Part shown: piece by piece, positions 8,082 through 17,669 of the stretch
How the letters are laid out: every line of letters starts with the position of its first letter
Numbering within the stretch: the stretch's first letter is position 1
NCBI GenBank assembly: GCA_963667605.2
Contig: CAXXUZ010000003.1
Coordinates: 62,001 to 126,000, forward strand
Source of the DNA: JADLGL01 sp963667605
Lineage (GTDB): Bacteria > Pseudomonadota > Alphaproteobacteria > Rhizobiales > Kaistiaceae
Reading direction: 5' to 3'
DNA length: 64,000 bases
Notes under the pieces: generated by a model
The model's input: the letters and a program-made list of their open reading frames with translations, nothing else
What the model was told of the DNA's origin: nothing
Database searches by the model: none
Translations under genes and position numbers: made by a program

Positions 8082-9575
8082 TTAGACGCCGCCGGGATAG
8101 TTCGGGCTCTCGCGAGTGATGGCGACATCATGGACGTGGCTTTCGCGATGCGCCGCCGATGACACGCGGACGAAACGGCCACGGCTCGTGAGCTCAGCCA
8201 GATTGGCCGCGCCGACGTAGCCCATCGCCGCCCGAACGCCACCGACGAGCTGATGGAGCACGCCTGAGACCGGACCCTTGAACGGCACTTGGCCCTCGAT
8301 CCCTTCCGGCACCAATTTCAGCATGTCGCTGACCTCGGCCTGGAAATAGCGATCGGCGGAGCCGCGGGCCATCGCCCCGACCGAACCCATGCCTCGGTAT
8401 GACTTATAGGAGCGGCCCTGATGGAGATAAACCTCGCCGGGGCTTTCCTCGGTGCCAGCGAGCAGCGAGCCGATCATCGCGCAAGAGGCCCCCGCGGCCA
8501 ACGCCTTGGCAAGATCACCTGAGAATTTGATTCCGCCATCGGCGATCACCGGAACGCCGGCCGCATCGGCAATCGCCACAGCGTCCATGATCGCGGTGAG
8601 CTGCGGCACGCCGACGCCGGCAACAATGCGAGTGGTGCAGATCGACCCAGGTCCGATCCCGACCTTGACGGCGTCGGCACCGACATCGATCAGCGCCTTG
8701 GCGCCGTCGGCGGTAGCGATGTTGCCGGCCATCACTTCGACCTGGTTGGACAATCGTTTGACTCTATCGACCTGCTCCAGCACCCGCTCGGAATGACCAT
8801 GGGCGGTGTCGACCACAATGACATCGACTTCGGCCTCGATCAGCCTTTCGGATCGAGTAAATCCCTGCACTCCAACGCTGGTGGCGGCGGCGACGCGGAG
8901 CCGGCCCTGCGGGTCCTTCACCGCATCGGGATTGAGCTGGCTTTTTTCGATGTCCTTGACGGTGATGAGGCCGACGCAGCGATAATCATTGTCGACCACC
9001 AGCAATTTCTCGATCCGGTGCTGGTGCAACAGGTGCTTCGCCTCATCCTGGCCAACGCCTTCCTTCACAGTGATCAGATCGTCCTTCGTCATCAACTCGG
9101 ACACTGGTTGCGCCGGGTCGGAGGCAAAACGGACGTCGCGATTGGTGACAATGCCAACCAGTCGTCCGGGATCTTCGCCATTGCCCTCGACCACCGGTAT
9201 GCCCGAGATTCGATGTTGGTTCATCAGCGCCAACGCACCGGCTAACCGAGCATTGGGGCCAATCGTGACCGGATTGATGACCATGCCGGACTCGAATTTC
9301 TTGACCCGACGAACCGCCTCGGCTTGAGCCTCGGGGGTCATGTTGCGGTGGATCACACCGATACCGCCGGCTTGGGCCATGGCGATGGCCAGCCGAGTTT
9401 CAGTGACCGTGTCCATCGCTGCCGAAACAATGGGAAGATTGAGATCGATCGTCCTGGTAAGGCGGGTCCTCAGGTCGACCTCGGTTGGCATCACCCGCGA
9501 ATGCCCCGGCAGCAGCAGAACGTCGTCGAAGGTCAGAGCGTCTTCGCCGGTCGAAGTCTCAATTATTGTGGCCAT
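8082..9575 (-). CDS. guaB: Inosine-5'-monophosphate dehydrogenase
   Basis: GuaB oxidises IMP to XMP with NAD+, the rate-limiting step towards GMP. The ATG at 9575 (MATIIETSTGEDALTFDDVL, 497 aa) has a GGAG eight bases upstream; an in-frame start seven codons earlier is less likely. The TIM barrel is interrupted by two CBS domains at about residues 96-210. The active-site loop GPGSICTTR carries catalytic C313, and the flap region FKGPVSGVLHQLVGGVRAAMGY follows the mobile arm. It heads the leftward cluster ending in guaA. The next gene on the other side is divergent, so the promoter must lie within the 220 bases at 9576-9795. Confidence 0.97.
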   Translation of the reverse strand: MATIIETSTGEDALTFDDVLLLPGHSRVMPTEVDLRTRLTRTIDLNLPIVSAAMDTVTETRLAIAMAQAGGIGVIHRNMTPEAQAEAVRRVKKFESGMVINPVTIGPNARLAGALALMNQHRISGIPVVEGNGEDPGRLVGIVTNRDVRFASDPAQPVSELMTKDDLITVKEGVGQDEAKHLLHQHRIEKLLVVDNDYRCVGLITVKDIEKSQLNPDAVKDPQGRLRVAAATSVGVQGFTRSERLIEAEVDVIVVDTAHGHSERVLEQVDRVKRLSNQVEVMAGNIATADGAKALIDVGADAVKVGIGPGSICTTRIVAGVGVPQLTAIMDAVAIADAAGVPVIADGGIKFSGDLAKALAAGASCAMIGSLLAGTEESPGEVYLHQGRSYKSYRGMGSVGAMARGSADRYFQAEVSDMLKLVPEGIEGQVPFKGPVSGVLHQLVGGVRAAMGYVGAANLAELTSRGRFVRVSSAAHRESHVHDVAITRESPNYPGGV

Positions 9576-9795
9576 GCCAAACTCCAGAAAGGCCACACCA
9601 CCCGCCGGCTTGCGCCACGGCGACGGCCGCTATCCAAAGAAGATTGGCGCCGGTGATTAGCATGAGGCGACGATTCGCGAAAGCCCGCCGCTGCGGTTTG
9701 TGGGACCGGACCTGTCGCCTGGACCGGGGCGGCCGAACGTGTCACAAGGCCGCGGTCCCGGCCGACGCGCGCCGCGGACCGGCGTATCGCCATTC

Positions 9796-11220
9796 ATGAT
9801 CCCCGATCGTATCCTCGTCCCGCTGATCGTCGCCAGCGCCCTATTCATGGAAACGTTGGACGCCACCGTCTTGTCGACGGCGCTACCGGCGATCGCAGCC
9901 GATTTCGGCGAGAGTCCGATCAATCTTAAACTGGCCTTGACCAGCTATCTCCTGTCGCTGGCGGTCTTCATTCCGGCATCGGGCTGGCTCGCGGATCGGT
10001 TCGGCGCCCGGCTGGTGTTTCGGGTTGCTCTGATCATTTTCACTCTCGCCTCGATCGCTTGCGGCCTCTCCGAGTCGATCGGCGAATTGGTCGCCGCGCG
10101 CGTGGTGCAAGGGATCGGCGGCGCGATGATGGTGCCGGTCGGCCGATTGGTGATCCTGCGCACGGTCAAGAAATCAGAACTGGTGAGCGCGTTCGCCTGG
10201 TTCGCCGTGCCGGCTCTGGTCGGTCCGGTTATGGGACCACCGCTAGGTGGCTTCATTACCACCTATTTCGTGTGGCGATGGATCTTCTGGATCAACGTGC
10301 CGGTCGGGATCGCAGGTATCGTCTTGGCAACGATCTTCTTCCCGGCGATTAAAAGAGGCCTCCGCGAGAGGTTTGACGCCATTGGCTTCCTGCTCGTCGC
10401 GGCGGGACTGGCGAGCCTTGTCACCGCTTTGACCTCGATCGGGCTCGGCGTTCTACCGACGGGTCTGGTTTGGCCATTGCTGGTTGTCGGCATCGCCTCG
10501 CTGGCCGGTTTTGTCTGGCACAGTCGCCGCGTCGATAATCCGATCCTCGACCTCAATCTGCTCAAGCTGCCGACATATCGTGCCAGCATCGCTGGCAGTC
10601 TCCTGTTCAGGATCGGCGTCGGTGCCACCCCGTTCCTGCTGCCGCTGATGCTGCAATTGGGATTCGGCAAAACGCCTTTCGAATCCGGCGCCATCACCTT
10701 CGTGATCGCTCTTGGCGCGCTCACGATGAAGTTCCTAGCGGTTCCTATTCTGAGGCGATTTGGGTTCAAGCCGGTGTTGGTCACAACGGCTCTCCTTGCT
10801 GGCGTGTTCACCGCCTTACCGGGTGCTTTCACGCTGCTCACGCCATTGGCGCTAATGTTGGGCGTTCTTCTGATCTCCGGTTTCTTCCGGTCGTTGCAAT
10901 TTACTAGCCTTAACTCGATCGCCTATGACGAAGTGCCGCCCGAGAGCATGAGCCGCGCCTCGGCGATGAGTTCGGTGGTGCAACAGCTGGCGCTTACCAT
11001 CGGGATCAGCGTCGCTGCTATCGCATTGTCGCTGACATCGGGCGGCGAAGAGATCACGCGTGGCGATTTCGTGATCCCGTTCATCGTCATCGGAATTTTC
11101 GCCGGACTCTCGGCGATCGTCTACTGGCAGCTACCCACCGGTGCCGGCGAGGAGATCTCCGGCCATCGCCGCCGGGTGGTCACCGACGCGCAGATGGTCG
11201 AGCTTCAAGACCGAGATTAG
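9796..11220 (+). CDS. MFS transporter, DHA2 (14-TM drug exporter) type
   Basis: This is an inner-membrane proton-driven exporter of about 474 aa. The first helix carries LVPLIVASALFMETLDATVL and is followed by the MFS motif GWLADRFGARLVF and the antiporter motif GIGGAMMVPVGRLVILR. The family signature PxxGPxxGG appears as LVGPVMGPPLGGFITTYFVWRWIFWINVPVG. The ATG at 9796 gives the expected N-terminus. A GTG at 9700 would add 32 mostly charged and Pro/Gly residues without family support. The substrate is unknown. It is divergent from guaB, and its 3' end overlaps that of rlmE by four bases. Confidence 0.9.
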   Translation: MIPDRILVPLIVASALFMETLDATVLSTALPAIAADFGESPINLKLALTSYLLSLAVFIPASGWLADRFGARLVFRVALIIFTLASIACGLSESIGELVAARVVQGIGGAMMVPVGRLVILRTVKKSELVSAFAWFAVPALVGPVMGPPLGGFITTYFVWRWIFWINVPVGIAGIVLATIFFPAIKRGLRERFDAIGFLLVAAGLASLVTALTSIGLGVLPTGLVWPLLVVGIASLAGFVWHSRRVDNPILDLNLLKLPTYRASIAGSLLFRIGVGATPFLLPLMLQLGFGKTPFESGAITFVIALGALTMKFLAVPILRRFGFKPVLVTTALLAGVFTALPGAFTLLTPLALMLGVLLISGFFRSLQFTSLNSIAYDEVPPESMSRASAMSSVVQQLALTIGISVAAIALSLTSGGEEITRGDFVIPFIVIGIFAGLSAIVYWQLPTGAGEEISGHRRRVVTDAQMVELQDRD

Positions 11221-11903
11221 CTTTCTCGGAAGCCACGAGCGAGAATATAAAGCTCGACCGATTCCGGGCGGCTCGCCCTTGGCTTGACGTGAGCGACGCG
11301 ATCGAAGCCGCGCTTCAATTCGGCCAGAAGCGTCGCTTCAGCTCCGCCGCGAAACACCTTGGCGAGGAGATGGCCGCCCGGCTTCAAAACGCCGGCGGCG
11401 TAGGCGGCAGCCGCCTCATAAAGAGCCGCGGTGCGAAGGTGGTCGGTCTTGCGGTGACCGATGGTCGGGGCTGCCAAATCGGACAGAATGACATCCGCAC
11501 GCTCGTCATCCATCGCCGCTTGGATCGCCTCAACCGTCTCCTCGTCAAGGAAATCCCGCTGTAAGAAGATAACACCCGGGATCGGTTCCATCGGTGAATA
11601 GTCCACGGCGACGACTCTCGGAGCTCCGGCGTTCGATTTCACCCGGGCAGCGGCGACCTGGGACCACCCTCCCGGTGCCGCCCCGAGATCGACCAGGCGT
11701 TGGCCCGGGACCAGAAAATGGAAACGGTCGTCGATCTCGGTCAGCTTATACGCCGATCGCGAGCGATAGCCTTCGCGGCGAGCCCTGGCGACGTAGGGAT
11801 CGTTGAGTTGCCGCTGCAACCAACGAGTCGAGGATAGCTTCCGTCCCTTGGCGGTTCGGACCCGCACTGCCAGTGACCGTGCGCCAGTCCCACGCCTAGC
11901 CAT
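11217..11903 (-). CDS. rlmE: 23S rRNA (uridine-2552-2'-O)-methyltransferase
   Basis: RlmE/FtsJ methylates the ribose of U2552 in the A loop of 23S rRNA during late 50S assembly. The ATG at 11903 gives 228 aa. After a basic N-terminus come SRSAYKLTEIDDRFHFL and the SAM site VDLGAAPGGWSQVAAA, then the D of DVILSDLAAPTIGHRKTDH and the K of LLAKVFRGG. Together with the K of AYKL these form the K-D-K-E type 2'-O-methyltransferase set, the last E being in ESVELYILARGF. The start overlaps the end of the upstream ppx/gppA gene by eight bases. Confidence 0.94.
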   Translation of the reverse strand: MARRGTGARSLAVRVRTAKGRKLSSTRWLQRQLNDPYVARARREGYRSRSAYKLTEIDDRFHFLVPGQRLVDLGAAPGGWSQVAAARVKSNAGAPRVVAVDYSPMEPIPGVIFLQRDFLDEETVEAIQAAMDDERADVILSDLAAPTIGHRKTDHLRTAALYEAAAAYAAGVLKPGGHLLAKVFRGGAEATLLAELKRGFDRVAHVKPRASRPESVELYILARGFRES

Positions 11904-13329
11904 TGCGGGCCTCACCGGATGCCGCGCCACCCGACGGTACGGCGCCGCGGTTGTGCCGTCGCCTACGACGGCGCCAAACGTGGTCGGCACTCATCAACTC
12001 CACCAGAATGCCTTCACGGAGACCGCGATCTGCGACCCGCATTCGGTCGCATCGCCAGCGGCGCCGCAGCGCCTCCAATATCGCGCAACCGGCCAAGACT
12101 AAATCCGCACGGTCCTCACCGATACACGGATTGGCCACGCGAGCGGCGAAGTCGGCTTGACGAAGTTGCCGCATCATCGCGCCGATCTCAGCATCTGTCA
12201 TCCAAAGCCCGTCGACACGGCTGCGATCGTAGCGATCGAGGCAAAGATGAACACCGGCCAATGTAGTGACGGTGCCCGAAGTGCCGAGCATGTGGAACCC
12301 GCCATCAGCAACCGCCCGATCGAGCCCCTCGGCATCGGGGAAGGCGTCCAGATGGCTGGCCGCCTCGGCAACCATCCCTTCGAAAACGGCATCATCGACG
12401 TCCCGGCCGCCATGGCGTTCGGAAAGATTGACGACGCCTATCGGCATCGATTGCCATGACTTGATCGATGCGGAAGGGCGGCGGCCGTGGGCTTGGCGCA
12501 GATCGAGCCACACGAGTTCACTTGAACCGCCGCCGATGTCAAACAGAATGACGCCTGACGCAGTCAGGTCGATCAGCGGTCCGCATCCGGCCACCGCCAA
12601 TCGCGCCTCGGTTTCCTGCGACACGATCTCCAGTTCCAGGCCGGTTTCGGACAGCACTCGATCGATGAAGGCGCCGCCATTGGCGGCGAGCCGACAAGCC
12701 TCGGTCGCGATCAACCTGGCGCGGCGTACAGGCCGCCGCCCTAGCTTGGCTCGGCATATCTTGAGAGCGTCGACGGCTCGATCCATGGCCGCGTCCGAAA
12801 GTCGGCCCGTGCGGTCGACCCCCTCTCCAAGCCGCACGATGCGGGAAAAGGAATCTACGACGCGGAACCCCCGCTCGCGCGGAACTGCAATCAACAGGCG
12901 GCAATTGTTGGTGCCAAGATCGAGCGCCGCGTGGCGGGGCTGTGGCGGCGTCGCTCCAGACCCGATGGGCCTTTGGGCGGTAAAAAGGCCGTTGATTGTC
13001 GCTGGCAGAATCGCACCAGCGGACCGTTCGGCCTCCGGCGACGGATCAGCCGGCTTTCCGGGGCCCGCCGACCGGCCTGATCGCCGCCGACGACCACGGC
13101 GCCGGCTTCGGCGAGGCTTCGCTTCTCGAGCAACGGCCGGTGTCTCCGACGATCGCGTGCCAATGTCAGCCGATACCGGCGCAGCCGCTGCGTCCACGGC
13201 AAGCGACTGAAGGTCCGCCTCGGACAGACCGTCGTCCGTACCCAAATTTCGTACCCCCGGCCGCGCAGCACTTTGGGCCTTGGCCCATGGCGCGCGACTC
13301 CACGGTTTCTGTTGCTGCGACCTTAGCAA
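11896..13329 (-). CDS. Ppx/GppA family exopolyphosphatase / guanosine pentaphosphatase
   Basis: This is an ASKHA-fold phosphatase expected to act on polyphosphate or pppGpp. The domain starts near residue 130 with the phosphate-1 motif ALDLGTNNCRLLIA, then SRIVRLGEGVDRTG and the phosphate-2 motif ILFDIGGGSSELVWL. It ends with an LVLAGCAILEAL helix and a basic tail. The first 130 residues are low-complexity and rich in arginine (SRRRGRRRRSGR), probably disordered. The start is uncertain: the TTG at 13329 gives 477 aa, but later starts would leave the whole catalytic domain. It lies directly upstream of rlmE with an eight-base overlap, a pairing common in alphaproteobacteria. Exopolyphosphatase and pppGpp activities cannot be told apart here. 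Confidence 0.88.
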   Translation of the reverse strand: MLRSQQQKPWSRAPWAKAQSAARPGVRNLGTDDGLSEADLQSLAVDAAAAPVSADIGTRSSETPAVAREAKPRRSRRRGRRRRSGRSAGPGKPADPSPEAERSAGAILPATINGLFTAQRPIGSGATPPQPRHAALDLGTNNCRLLIAVPRERGFRVVDSFSRIVRLGEGVDRTGRLSDAAMDRAVDALKICRAKLGRRPVRRARLIATEACRLAANGGAFIDRVLSETGLELEIVSQETEARLAVAGCGPLIDLTASGVILFDIGGGSSELVWLDLRQAHGRRPSASIKSWQSMPIGVVNLSERHGGRDVDDAVFEGMVAEAASHLDAFPDAEGLDRAVADGGFHMLGTSGTVTTLAGVHLCLDRYDRSRVDGLWMTDAEIGAMMRQLRQADFAARVANPCIGEDRADLVLAGCAILEALRRRWRCDRMRVADRGLREGILVELMSADHVWRRRRRRHNRGAVPSGGAASGEARNG

Positions 13330-13506
13330 GATAGAGCGCCGTCACAAAGCGGCGGCATGAGCACACCGGCGCCGAACCGTGGCGATCGCGCGGCGACTTG
13401 TCGCATCGTTGCGATCGGCCGACTTGATCTAGCGCAAACCGGGTTCCCCACGATCAAGGCAAACTGACCTTGAAATTGGTTGTTTCCCATCACGGAGCCG
13501 CAAAAA

Positions 13507-13956
13507 ATGAACATCGCCGTAGCGAGTGATTTTCCGACCGTTTCCAGCAATGTCTCGCCTCATCGTGAGGCGGTCGCCGATCCACGGTCGCCGTCGAGGC
13601 TCCACCCCGGAGTAATCCGATTCACTGCGGCGGCCTATATTGCAATGACCTCGGCCTTGCTGATCGGCTTCGCCGGTCCCGCAGATCTCCAGGTACCGTT
13701 CTACATCATCGCATTGTGCTTGGTGGTCTTCATCGCGCTGCCCTGGTGGATGGGCCGCAGTGCTACCAAGTTTTGGCGCCGGAGCGAGTCGGCGGAGCCC
13801 CCGATGGGTAGCTTCCGCCAGTTCCTCAACGGCTCTTCTGAAACTGAGACCGGTCGGGGTTCGGGGATCGGCGCGCTGACGCTGGTGGCGACAGTGCCCG
13901 TCAGCCTCACCATTGGCGCCGTCGCCATGGCCATCATCGCCGATGTAATCAGGTAG
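13507..13956 (+). CDS. Small membrane protein of unknown function
   Basis: The ATG at 13507 has a GGAG nine bases upstream and gives 149 aa. The N-terminal 40 residues are hydrophilic. Hydrophobic spans follow at about 45-62 and 68-85 (VPFYIIALCLVVFIALPWWMG) with a third near the C-terminus (LTIGAVAMAIIADV). This looks like a three-helix inner-membrane protein with a short polar loop between helices two and three. I do not recognise a family. The codon use and clear ribosome site make it a credible gene. It stands alone between the divergent ppx/gppA gene and a convergent frameshifted gene. Confidence 0.7.
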   Translation: MNIAVASDFPTVSSNVSPHREAVADPRSPSRLHPGVIRFTAAAYIAMTSALLIGFAGPADLQVPFYIIALCLVVFIALPWWMGRSATKFWRRSESAEPPMGSFRQFLNGSSETETGRGSGIGALTLVATVPVSLTIGAVAMAIIADVIR

Positions 13957-14091
13957 CGCTCAACGCACGCCATTTGCAGCGCTCAATGCGAGGGCGTCAC
14001 CTCTAACTTTCCCTAGGCGAAAGGTGGCGTCCTTGGATTTATGCTGGTTTGGCCACGATTTTGGCTCATGCAGGTGCCGGTTGCGACGGCG

Positions 14092-14115
14092 GGAAGCAGC
14101 AGCTTCGCTGCTTCC
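14092..14115. terminator. Strong hairpin between convergent genes
   Basis: A perfect 9-bp stem (ggaagcagc / gctgcttcc) with a six-base loop lies between the 3' ends of the small membrane protein (13956) and the frameshifted secreted protein (14227). The position suggests a shared terminator. There is no T run on either side, so intrinsic termination is uncertain. The rest of 13957-14226 shows no coding sequence. Confidence 0.35.
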
Positions 14116-14226
14116 AACACACCCTCGCTGCGAACCGAAAACGCCCGTGTACTTCGCCGATCGATTGTCGAGGATGCGACCACCCTGCATGATCTTCGGC
14201 GAGTCTGTCCGGCTGATACGCGGGCC

Positions 14227-14893
14227 CTACTGCCACGTGGTATAGCCGACCGACAACACCCGCAAGAAGGGCGCGAAGCCGTTGATCCCGAATTGGCTGA
14301 TCCGGCCCTCGCCGGTGCGGACGCAGATGTAGGAGCCTACCGGTACGGCGGCGATTGGTACCGGAACGCTTGACATCGTTTCCGACAGACAACCGACGAA
14401 TCCGCGATTGGACAGATCGCCGATGCCAAATTGCGCGCCGTTCACCGGGGTCAGGTAGACCTCGAAGAAATTGACGATCTGGAGCCAAAGATCGGCGTCG
14501 GTTCCGGCAACAGCGATAGCCCCATTGTCGAGATCAAGTTGGAAGCTTGGCAAGACATCCGCCGTCCCCGTCGAATGCGTCACAGGAACGATCGGATTGC
14601 ACTGGAAGCCCCCGGCAATTGCCACGCACACCGTTCCGGCAGGCGCATATCGCTGAACGGCGCCAGCCCCACCATAGACGCATTGATAGCGCTTGCTGTC
14701 CGCCAATATTGACGATCTGAGTATTGGTGAGCGAGTTCACAATCGGTGTTGTCCACCAGGCTCCTCCCGGTGCATTGGTGATGGTTCGGGTCGCCTGAGT
14801 GAGCGGGCAAACAATCGTCTCGGCTTCAGCGGCCACGGTCGCCGCGACAAAGATCAACCCGGCCAAACCAAGTTGCACGAAAGCCTTGATCAT
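14227..14893 (-). pseudogene. Frameshifted secreted protein of unknown function
   Basis: From the ATG at 14893 a signal peptide (MIKAFVQLGLAGLIFVAATV, cleavage after AEA) leads into a mature part with WWTTPIVNSLTNTQIVNIGG. Near 14690-14700 the natural continuation moves to another frame, which carries YQCVYGGAGAVQRYAP and runs to the stop at 14227. The pattern (secreted, title motif with WW.TP, NIGG then C.YG) is common among small alphaproteobacterial exported proteins of unknown function. Skipping one base between the Ala codon GCG and TAT joins the two parts smoothly. Both halves keep good codon use, so the shift is recent or a sequence error. Four or more cysteines suggest disulphides. 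Confidence 0.6.
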
Positions 14894-15174
14894 CGGACCA
14901 CCCATGCCGATTTCGTCGCCCTCGCCTGACCTCCCGGCCGACAACAACCCGATTGAAACACTACTCCAGCTTCAATGTGAAGAACAGGCTGAGCCCCTGA
15001 CACCCCCTTGGCTCCTCGGGTGGCGAATAATGAAGCGGCGGCCACATATTGATCGCCGACCATCTGATGGCTCCTCTGGCCGGCCGGCGCGCCAATATCG
15101 GCGGCAATATAGGCCAAGGATCGCCGTGCTCGGGCGCTTGCCGGGGAGCGGCGTCTAGGCCATACACTCCGCCA

Positions 15175-16455
15175 ATGCGACATCGGGAGCGAAACCCCGT
15201 GCGATTAGCCCTGCTGGCGATTGCCATGTCCTTGCTGGTTGTCGGGCCGACAGATGCCCAAGTGAGGGGCAGGGCCGTTGTCCTCACGAGCGACACCTTC
15301 GCGATCAACGGTCGGATCATCCAGCTCCACGGTGTCGACGCGATCGAGTTCCATCAATTCTGCTTTGTCGACGGCCTCCCTTGGGCTTGCGGTGCCTCGG
15401 CAACGCGAGCGCTCCAAACGTTGCTCGACCCGGTGGTGGTCAGCTGCGATCCGACGGGCGAAACCAACGGTGAGGCGATTTTTGCGGTGTGCACCAGCAG
15501 CGAAGGGGACATCGCTGAAATATTGGTGCGACAGGGTTGGGCACTGGCCTACAGCCCACAATCGGAGGACTATGTCGCTGCCGAGGAAGCCGCCCGCGCC
15601 GCCGAGGCCGGCGTTTGGCGGGGCTTGGTGATGGAGCCCTGGGTCTACAGGGAAGACATCGCGGCAATCGAGCGGAATTACGCGGAACGCGCTCATGCCG
15701 CGCTGCTATTCGAAGTGGAACAACGCCTGACAGCCGACGACGGTGGCATTGATATCTTCCGGAACTTCGAGGTCACCATCGAGGCCGAAACAATGATCCA
15801 GCCCGTGGGCTTTGTGACGCGGGTCAACGAGATTGAGCCGGGCTTCCTCCTCAGCACAATCGAAACGCGCGGGATCTTTAGCTGGGGCACGCCGGCCCGG
15901 ACTCTGGCGTCGTGGCGACGGGATGCGGCCAACAAGGTGCTGGAGGGAGCGGTGGAGTCGGTCTGGGTCGATCTCACCATCCGTCCGAATCTGGTCGTCG
16001 ATGTCGTAGAGTCCGCAAGCTACTACGCGGCCATGATCGAGCATGCCGCGGTCTGGATCGCACAGGCTCGCCAGCCGATTCTGCTCGTTGCTGCGCTGGA
16101 AATCCCCGACTGGATTGCCGAATGGTTCTTCGGGACCCCGCCAGAGGGCGCCGTGATCATCCAAAAAGAGGACATCGGCTCGCTCGGCTATCTGGGCACG
16201 GTCGACGGCGTCGACGTCTTTGTCGGCAACGCACCGAACGCCGAATCCCTACTCTTCCCTGATGATCTCTTGGTCAGGGTTGCTTACGGTGCCGCCGATG
16301 ACGGCACCATCCTCGGCTTTGAGATCGAACAATTGCCGAATCCTGATCAGTTGGTGTTCCGCTTTTCGCGAGAAGTCGAGTGGCTGGGCGACACCATCGT
16401 CCACATCCGATATCCATACGAAGAACCGGAAACCCCTTATGAGGGTGGAAGTTGA
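15175..16455 (+). CDS. Secreted thermonuclease-like (SNase) domain protein with a long unknown C-terminal region
   Basis: The ATG at 15175 gives 426 aa with a signal peptide (LALLAIAMSLLVVGPTDAQ). Residues 30-150 follow the staphylococcal nuclease-like fold of alphaproteobacterial exported proteins: GRAVVLTSDTFAINGRIIQL, GVDAIEFHQFC, then ILVRQGWALAYSP and AAEAGVWRG. The usual C-x-DRYGR stretch carrying a catalytic arginine reads CDPTGETNGEAIFAVC here, without arginine, so nuclease activity is doubtful. Residues 160-426 match nothing I know; they contain a helix-rich part and a beta-rich end (IIQKEDIGSLGYLGTVDGVD). The next gene (DUF2125-like) follows 65 bases later on the same strand. Confidence 0.75.
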   Translation: MRHRERNPVRLALLAIAMSLLVVGPTDAQVRGRAVVLTSDTFAINGRIIQLHGVDAIEFHQFCFVDGLPWACGASATRALQTLLDPVVVSCDPTGETNGEAIFAVCTSSEGDIAEILVRQGWALAYSPQSEDYVAAEEAARAAEAGVWRGLVMEPWVYREDIAAIERNYAERAHAALLFEVEQRLTADDGGIDIFRNFEVTIEAETMIQPVGFVTRVNEIEPGFLLSTIETRGIFSWGTPARTLASWRRDAANKVLEGAVESVWVDLTIRPNLVVDVVESASYYAAMIEHAAVWIAQARQPILLVAALEIPDWIAEWFFGTPPEGAVIIQKEDIGSLGYLGTVDGVDVFVGNAPNAESLLFPDDLLVRVAYGAADDGTILGFEIEQLPNPDQLVFRFSREVEWLGDTIVHIRYPYEEPETPYEGGS

Positions 16456-16520
16456 GACCGCCTTGCCGATGAGCTTGGCCGTGTCTTGCGCCGAGCAAGA
16501 CACCAATTGGAGACACGCCC

Positions 16521-17645
16521 GTGAGCCGATCACAATTGATCATCTTTGGCATCGTGGCGATCGTCATTATCGCGGTGGCTGCGATTGTGCTCGGCGGCGG
16601 CGGCAGCGACACCGAATCGCCGGCGGCCGAACTCGGTAGTCCGCCGCAAGATTTGGCCGGCGAACCGGACATTGATGCCGCCGGCGCGGAAGACGCTATA
16701 GCCCGCTTCGAGGCATGGGCCGTGCCGCTCCGGGCGGCAGGATTCACAATCACTCGCGGGCGGGTTTCGAGCCAGAACGGTGCGATCGTGATTTCAGGCC
16801 TCGATATCGGCGGGCCGCAGGATTCCTTGGCGTGGAGTTGGTCGGCCGCTTCGGTGCGGGTTGAGGACATCGGTAACGACAGTGTCGTGCTCACACCGAG
16901 CGGCGCCCAGGCTCTGACTGTCATCGTTGACGGCGAGGCGATGGCATCATCGATCAACGCCGAGAGTATCCGGATCGAACTGCAGAGGGACGATAGCGGG
17001 CGCGCCACCGCGCTCGTGGCCAATTTCGTCGCACTTGCGATCCAAGGCGAGGACGACGACCCCGCCACCATCGCCAATGGCGAATTGCGGATCGACCTCG
17101 CTGAAGGCGATGGCGTTCTGGCTGCGGGCTCGACCGTCAGCTTGCGGCTGAGCGATCTGGTCCTGCCCGGTCAGGCAGGCAACCCGCTTGGCACCGAAAT
17201 CAATTTGGTTGCCGCCGATCTCGTTTTCGATCGCGCTGTATCTGGTCTAGCCCTGGGCCGAGCATTGCAGCCCTGGCTGACCGGGGCCGGCGGCCTTGCC
17301 GTGAACAGCCTCGAACTTGAATGGGGAACGCTGTTACTCGCCGGCAATGGCGTTCTCTCGCTTGACGAAATGGGCCGCCCCGCCAGCCGTCTCGAGGTCG
17401 AGATCGTCGACATTCTGGACATGCTCGACGCGTTCCATGTGGTGCTGCGGTTCGACCGCGACCTCCTCGCCGACGTCTATGCTGTGCTGCTTGGGGAGAT
17501 GGGCAACAATCCCGATGCGGAGAGCCTTCCGTTCACTATCGCGATCGAGAATGGCCAGATCGTCCTCGTTGGCGAGTCTCGTGGGATTGGCGATATTGTA
17601 CTCGGCACGGTCACGCCGCTGTTCACCCCGGCGACCGCTGAGTAG
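16521..17645 (+). CDS. DUF2125-like exported/membrane-anchored protein
   Basis: A GTG at 16521 with GGAG upstream starts a 374-aa protein. An N-terminal hydrophobic anchor (LIIFGIVAIVIIAVAAIVLG) is followed by an acidic Ala/Pro linker, then a long beta-rich region of repeated strands (FTITRGRVSSQNGAIVISGL, TVSLRLSDLVLP). This layout matches DUF2125 proteins of alphaproteobacteria, which are of unknown function and probably face the periplasm. AsmA-like lipid-transfer proteins have a comparable strand pattern, but I see no direct similarity. It is followed closely by tRNA-Gln on the other strand. Confidence 0.6.
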   Translation: MSRSQLIIFGIVAIVIIAVAAIVLGGGGSDTESPAAELGSPPQDLAGEPDIDAAGAEDAIARFEAWAVPLRAAGFTITRGRVSSQNGAIVISGLDIGGPQDSLAWSWSAASVRVEDIGNDSVVLTPSGAQALTVIVDGEAMASSINAESIRIELQRDDSGRATALVANFVALAIQGEDDDPATIANGELRIDLAEGDGVLAAGSTVSLRLSDLVLPGQAGNPLGTEINLVAADLVFDRAVSGLALGRALQPWLTGAGGLAVNSLELEWGTLLLAGNGVLSLDEMGRPASRLEVEIVDILDMLDAFHVVLRFDRDLLADVYAVLLGEMGNNPDAESLPFTIAIENGQIVLVGESRGIGDIVLGTVTPLFTPATAE

Positions 17646-17669
17646 CCACCACTGGCGCCGGCAGGTCGT

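Noticed and set aside
9700..9795. N-terminal extension of the MFS exporter from a GTG
   Set aside because: It would add 32 Pro/Gly/Arg-rich residues before the first membrane helix, unlike the family; the ATG at 9796 fits better.
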